Shown here: positions 4,841 to 5,550 of the stretch, piece after piece
Position numbering within the stretch: position 1 is the first letter of the stretch
How the letters are laid out: each line of letters begins with the position of its first letter
Notes under the pieces: model-generated
What the model was told of the DNA's origin: nothing
The model's input: the letters and a program-made list of their open reading frames with translations, nothing else
The model's database searches: none
Translations under genes and position numbers: made by a program
Origin: Deltaproteobacteria bacterium
GTDB taxonomy: Bacteria; Desulfobacterota; Binatia; UBA9968
Length of the DNA: 5,550 bases
Direction of reading: 5' to 3'
Assembly (NCBI GenBank): GCA_016844625.1
Contig: JAERMN010000251.1
Coordinates: 1-5,550, forward strand

Positions 4841-5550
4841 ATGCCACCAAGCTATTTGCGGAGGTTCTCGGCAACGAATCGAACGCATGCATCAACACAC
4901 CGGTTTGTCGTCCTCTTTTCGTTCCTGTTATTTTTTAACCTGCCGTTACTCGGCGCAATCGCCGCCGAGCTGCCGCTGGTGCGCATCGCCCATGGCGCGT
5001 TCAGCGAAAAAGTGGTCGCGATGTGGATCGGCGCCGAACAAGGTCTCTTTCGCAAGCATGGCGTCAATGTGGAAGTCATCAACATTCGGAGCGGCCCGCA
5101 GACCATGGCCGCGCTGGTCTCCGGCGATATTCAAGTCGCCTACACGATCCCCGGTTCCGTGGTCAGCGCCGCGGCCGGCGGGTTGGACGTGGCGTTTTTC
5201 GCCGGTATCGTTAACAAAGCCGACGGCGATTTCATCGCCGCGCCGACCATTCGCAATCCCGAAGACTTAAGAGGCAAACGCATCGGCGTGCAAAGTATCG
5301 GTGGCGGCGTCTGGTCGATGGCCATGCTCGCCATCGAGCATCTCGGCTTGGAACCCAATAGAGATAAAATGACGATCATGATCATCGGCGATTCGCCGGT
5401 GCTGGCGCAGTCGCTGGAGTCCGGCGGCATCGAAGCGACCTATCTCAACTACACCCACAGCCGCTCGCTCAAAGAAAAGAATTTTCCCGTGCTGCTCGAT
5501 CTCGGCAAGGCGCCGATCTTATATCAGGGCCTCGCTGCGGCGACTCGCCG
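4841..5550 (+). CDS. NMT1/TauA-type ABC transporter solute-binding protein, N-terminal part (cut by window edge)
   Basis: The frame is open from a stop at 4805 to the window edge; the first ATG (4841) gives 236 visible residues. Residues 22-42 (FVVLFSFLLFFNLPLLGAIA) are a signal-peptide core behind a basic N-terminus, with a probable cut near Ala41-Ala42. Residues 46-58 (PLVRIAHGAFSEK) begin the periplasmic-binding fold. They are followed by WIGAEQGLFRKHGVNVEVI (62-80), GPQTMAALVSGDIQVAY (85-101), PEDLRGKRIGVQSIGG (140-155) and LAQSLESGGIEATYLN (188-203), all typical of the SsuA/TauA/THI5 group. Such proteins capture a small ligand, for example a sulfonate, nitrate, pyrimidine or organic acid, and hand it to a permease/ATPase pair that should lie to the right if present. 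Ligand cannot be told. No Shine-Dalgarno precedes 4841; GGAGG at 4860-4864 has no usable in-frame start after it. TTG at 4856 is the only other start. Confidence 0.88.
   Translation, partial: MPPSYLRRFSATNRTHASTHRFVVLFSFLLFFNLPLLGAIAAELPLVRIAHGAFSEKVVAMWIGAEQGLFRKHGVNVEVINIRSGPQTMAALVSGDIQVAYTIPGSVVSAAAGGLDVAFFAGIVNKADGDFIAAPTIRNPEDLRGKRIGVQSIGGGVWSMAMLAIEHLGLEPNRDKMTIMIIGDSPVLAQSLESGGIEATYLNYTHSRSLKEKNFPVLLDLGKAPILYQGLAAATR

Noticed and set aside
4828..4938. 36-codon frame MVRANATKLFAEVLGNES on the plus strand
   Set aside because: It overlaps the signal peptide of the solute-binding protein in another frame, overlaps the predicted -10 box, and shows no family resemblance.
4788..5270. Long plus-strand frame of 160 codons overlapping the solute-binding protein
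   Set aside because: It is a shadow frame rich in Arg, Ser, Pro and Trp. The overlapping frame from 4841 has clear binding-protein motifs and stays open to the edge.

Overview
The window carries ordinary chromosomal genes of a moderately GC-rich Gram-negative bacterium. The gene content points to a deltaproteobacterium-like lineage in the broad sense (Desulfobacterota, Binatota or Tectomicrobia-type). The evidence is an F-type ATP synthase operon with two b-type genes and no a or c gene in front of it, a bactofilin directly upstream of that operon, an NMT1/TauA-type solute-binding protein, and an Ldh2-family dehydrogenase. The lineage is inferred from recalled gene order, not from a search.

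Region 1-1784 (minus strand) is the start of an ATP synthase operon in the order b' (atpX-like), b (atpF), delta (atpH), alpha (atpA, cut by the window edge). The b'/b and b/delta junctions are 4-bp stop/start overlaps, and the ribosome binding site of alpha overlaps the delta stop codon, so the cluster looks transcribed and translated as a unit. Together b' and b form the peripheral stalk, and delta joins the stalk to the alpha/beta head. The operon starts in a gap of about 150 bp that also holds a probable intrinsic terminator for the gene before it.

Region 1938-2559 (minus strand) is a bactofilin gene with its own sigma70-type promoter (TTGACA, 17-bp spacer, TATAGG). Region 2560-2907 has no convincing intact gene. 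It ends in a short ORF that may be the C-terminal tail of a lost solute-binding protein. Region 2908-3504 (plus strand) is an exported cyclophilin-type peptidyl-prolyl isomerase, started at a GTG behind a consensus Shine-Dalgarno.

Region 3505-3666 separates two convergent genes and holds one small hairpin. Region 3667-4740 (minus strand) is an Ldh2-family malate/L-lactate/2-oxoacid oxidoreductase. It is divergent from a plus-strand NMT1-type ABC solute-binding protein that starts near 4841 and runs off the right edge. The roughly 100-bp gap between them contains two back-to-back promoter candidates. The plus-strand one predicts a transcript that starts almost at the ATG, so the message may be leaderless. 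Import of a small organic acid coupled to its oxidation or reduction is a plausible but unproven theme for this pair.

I found no CRISPR array, transposon, tRNA or rRNA, and no clear new system. The most useful leads are the possible leaderless divergent promoter, the possible gene fossil before the isomerase, and the bactofilin-ATP synthase boundary.
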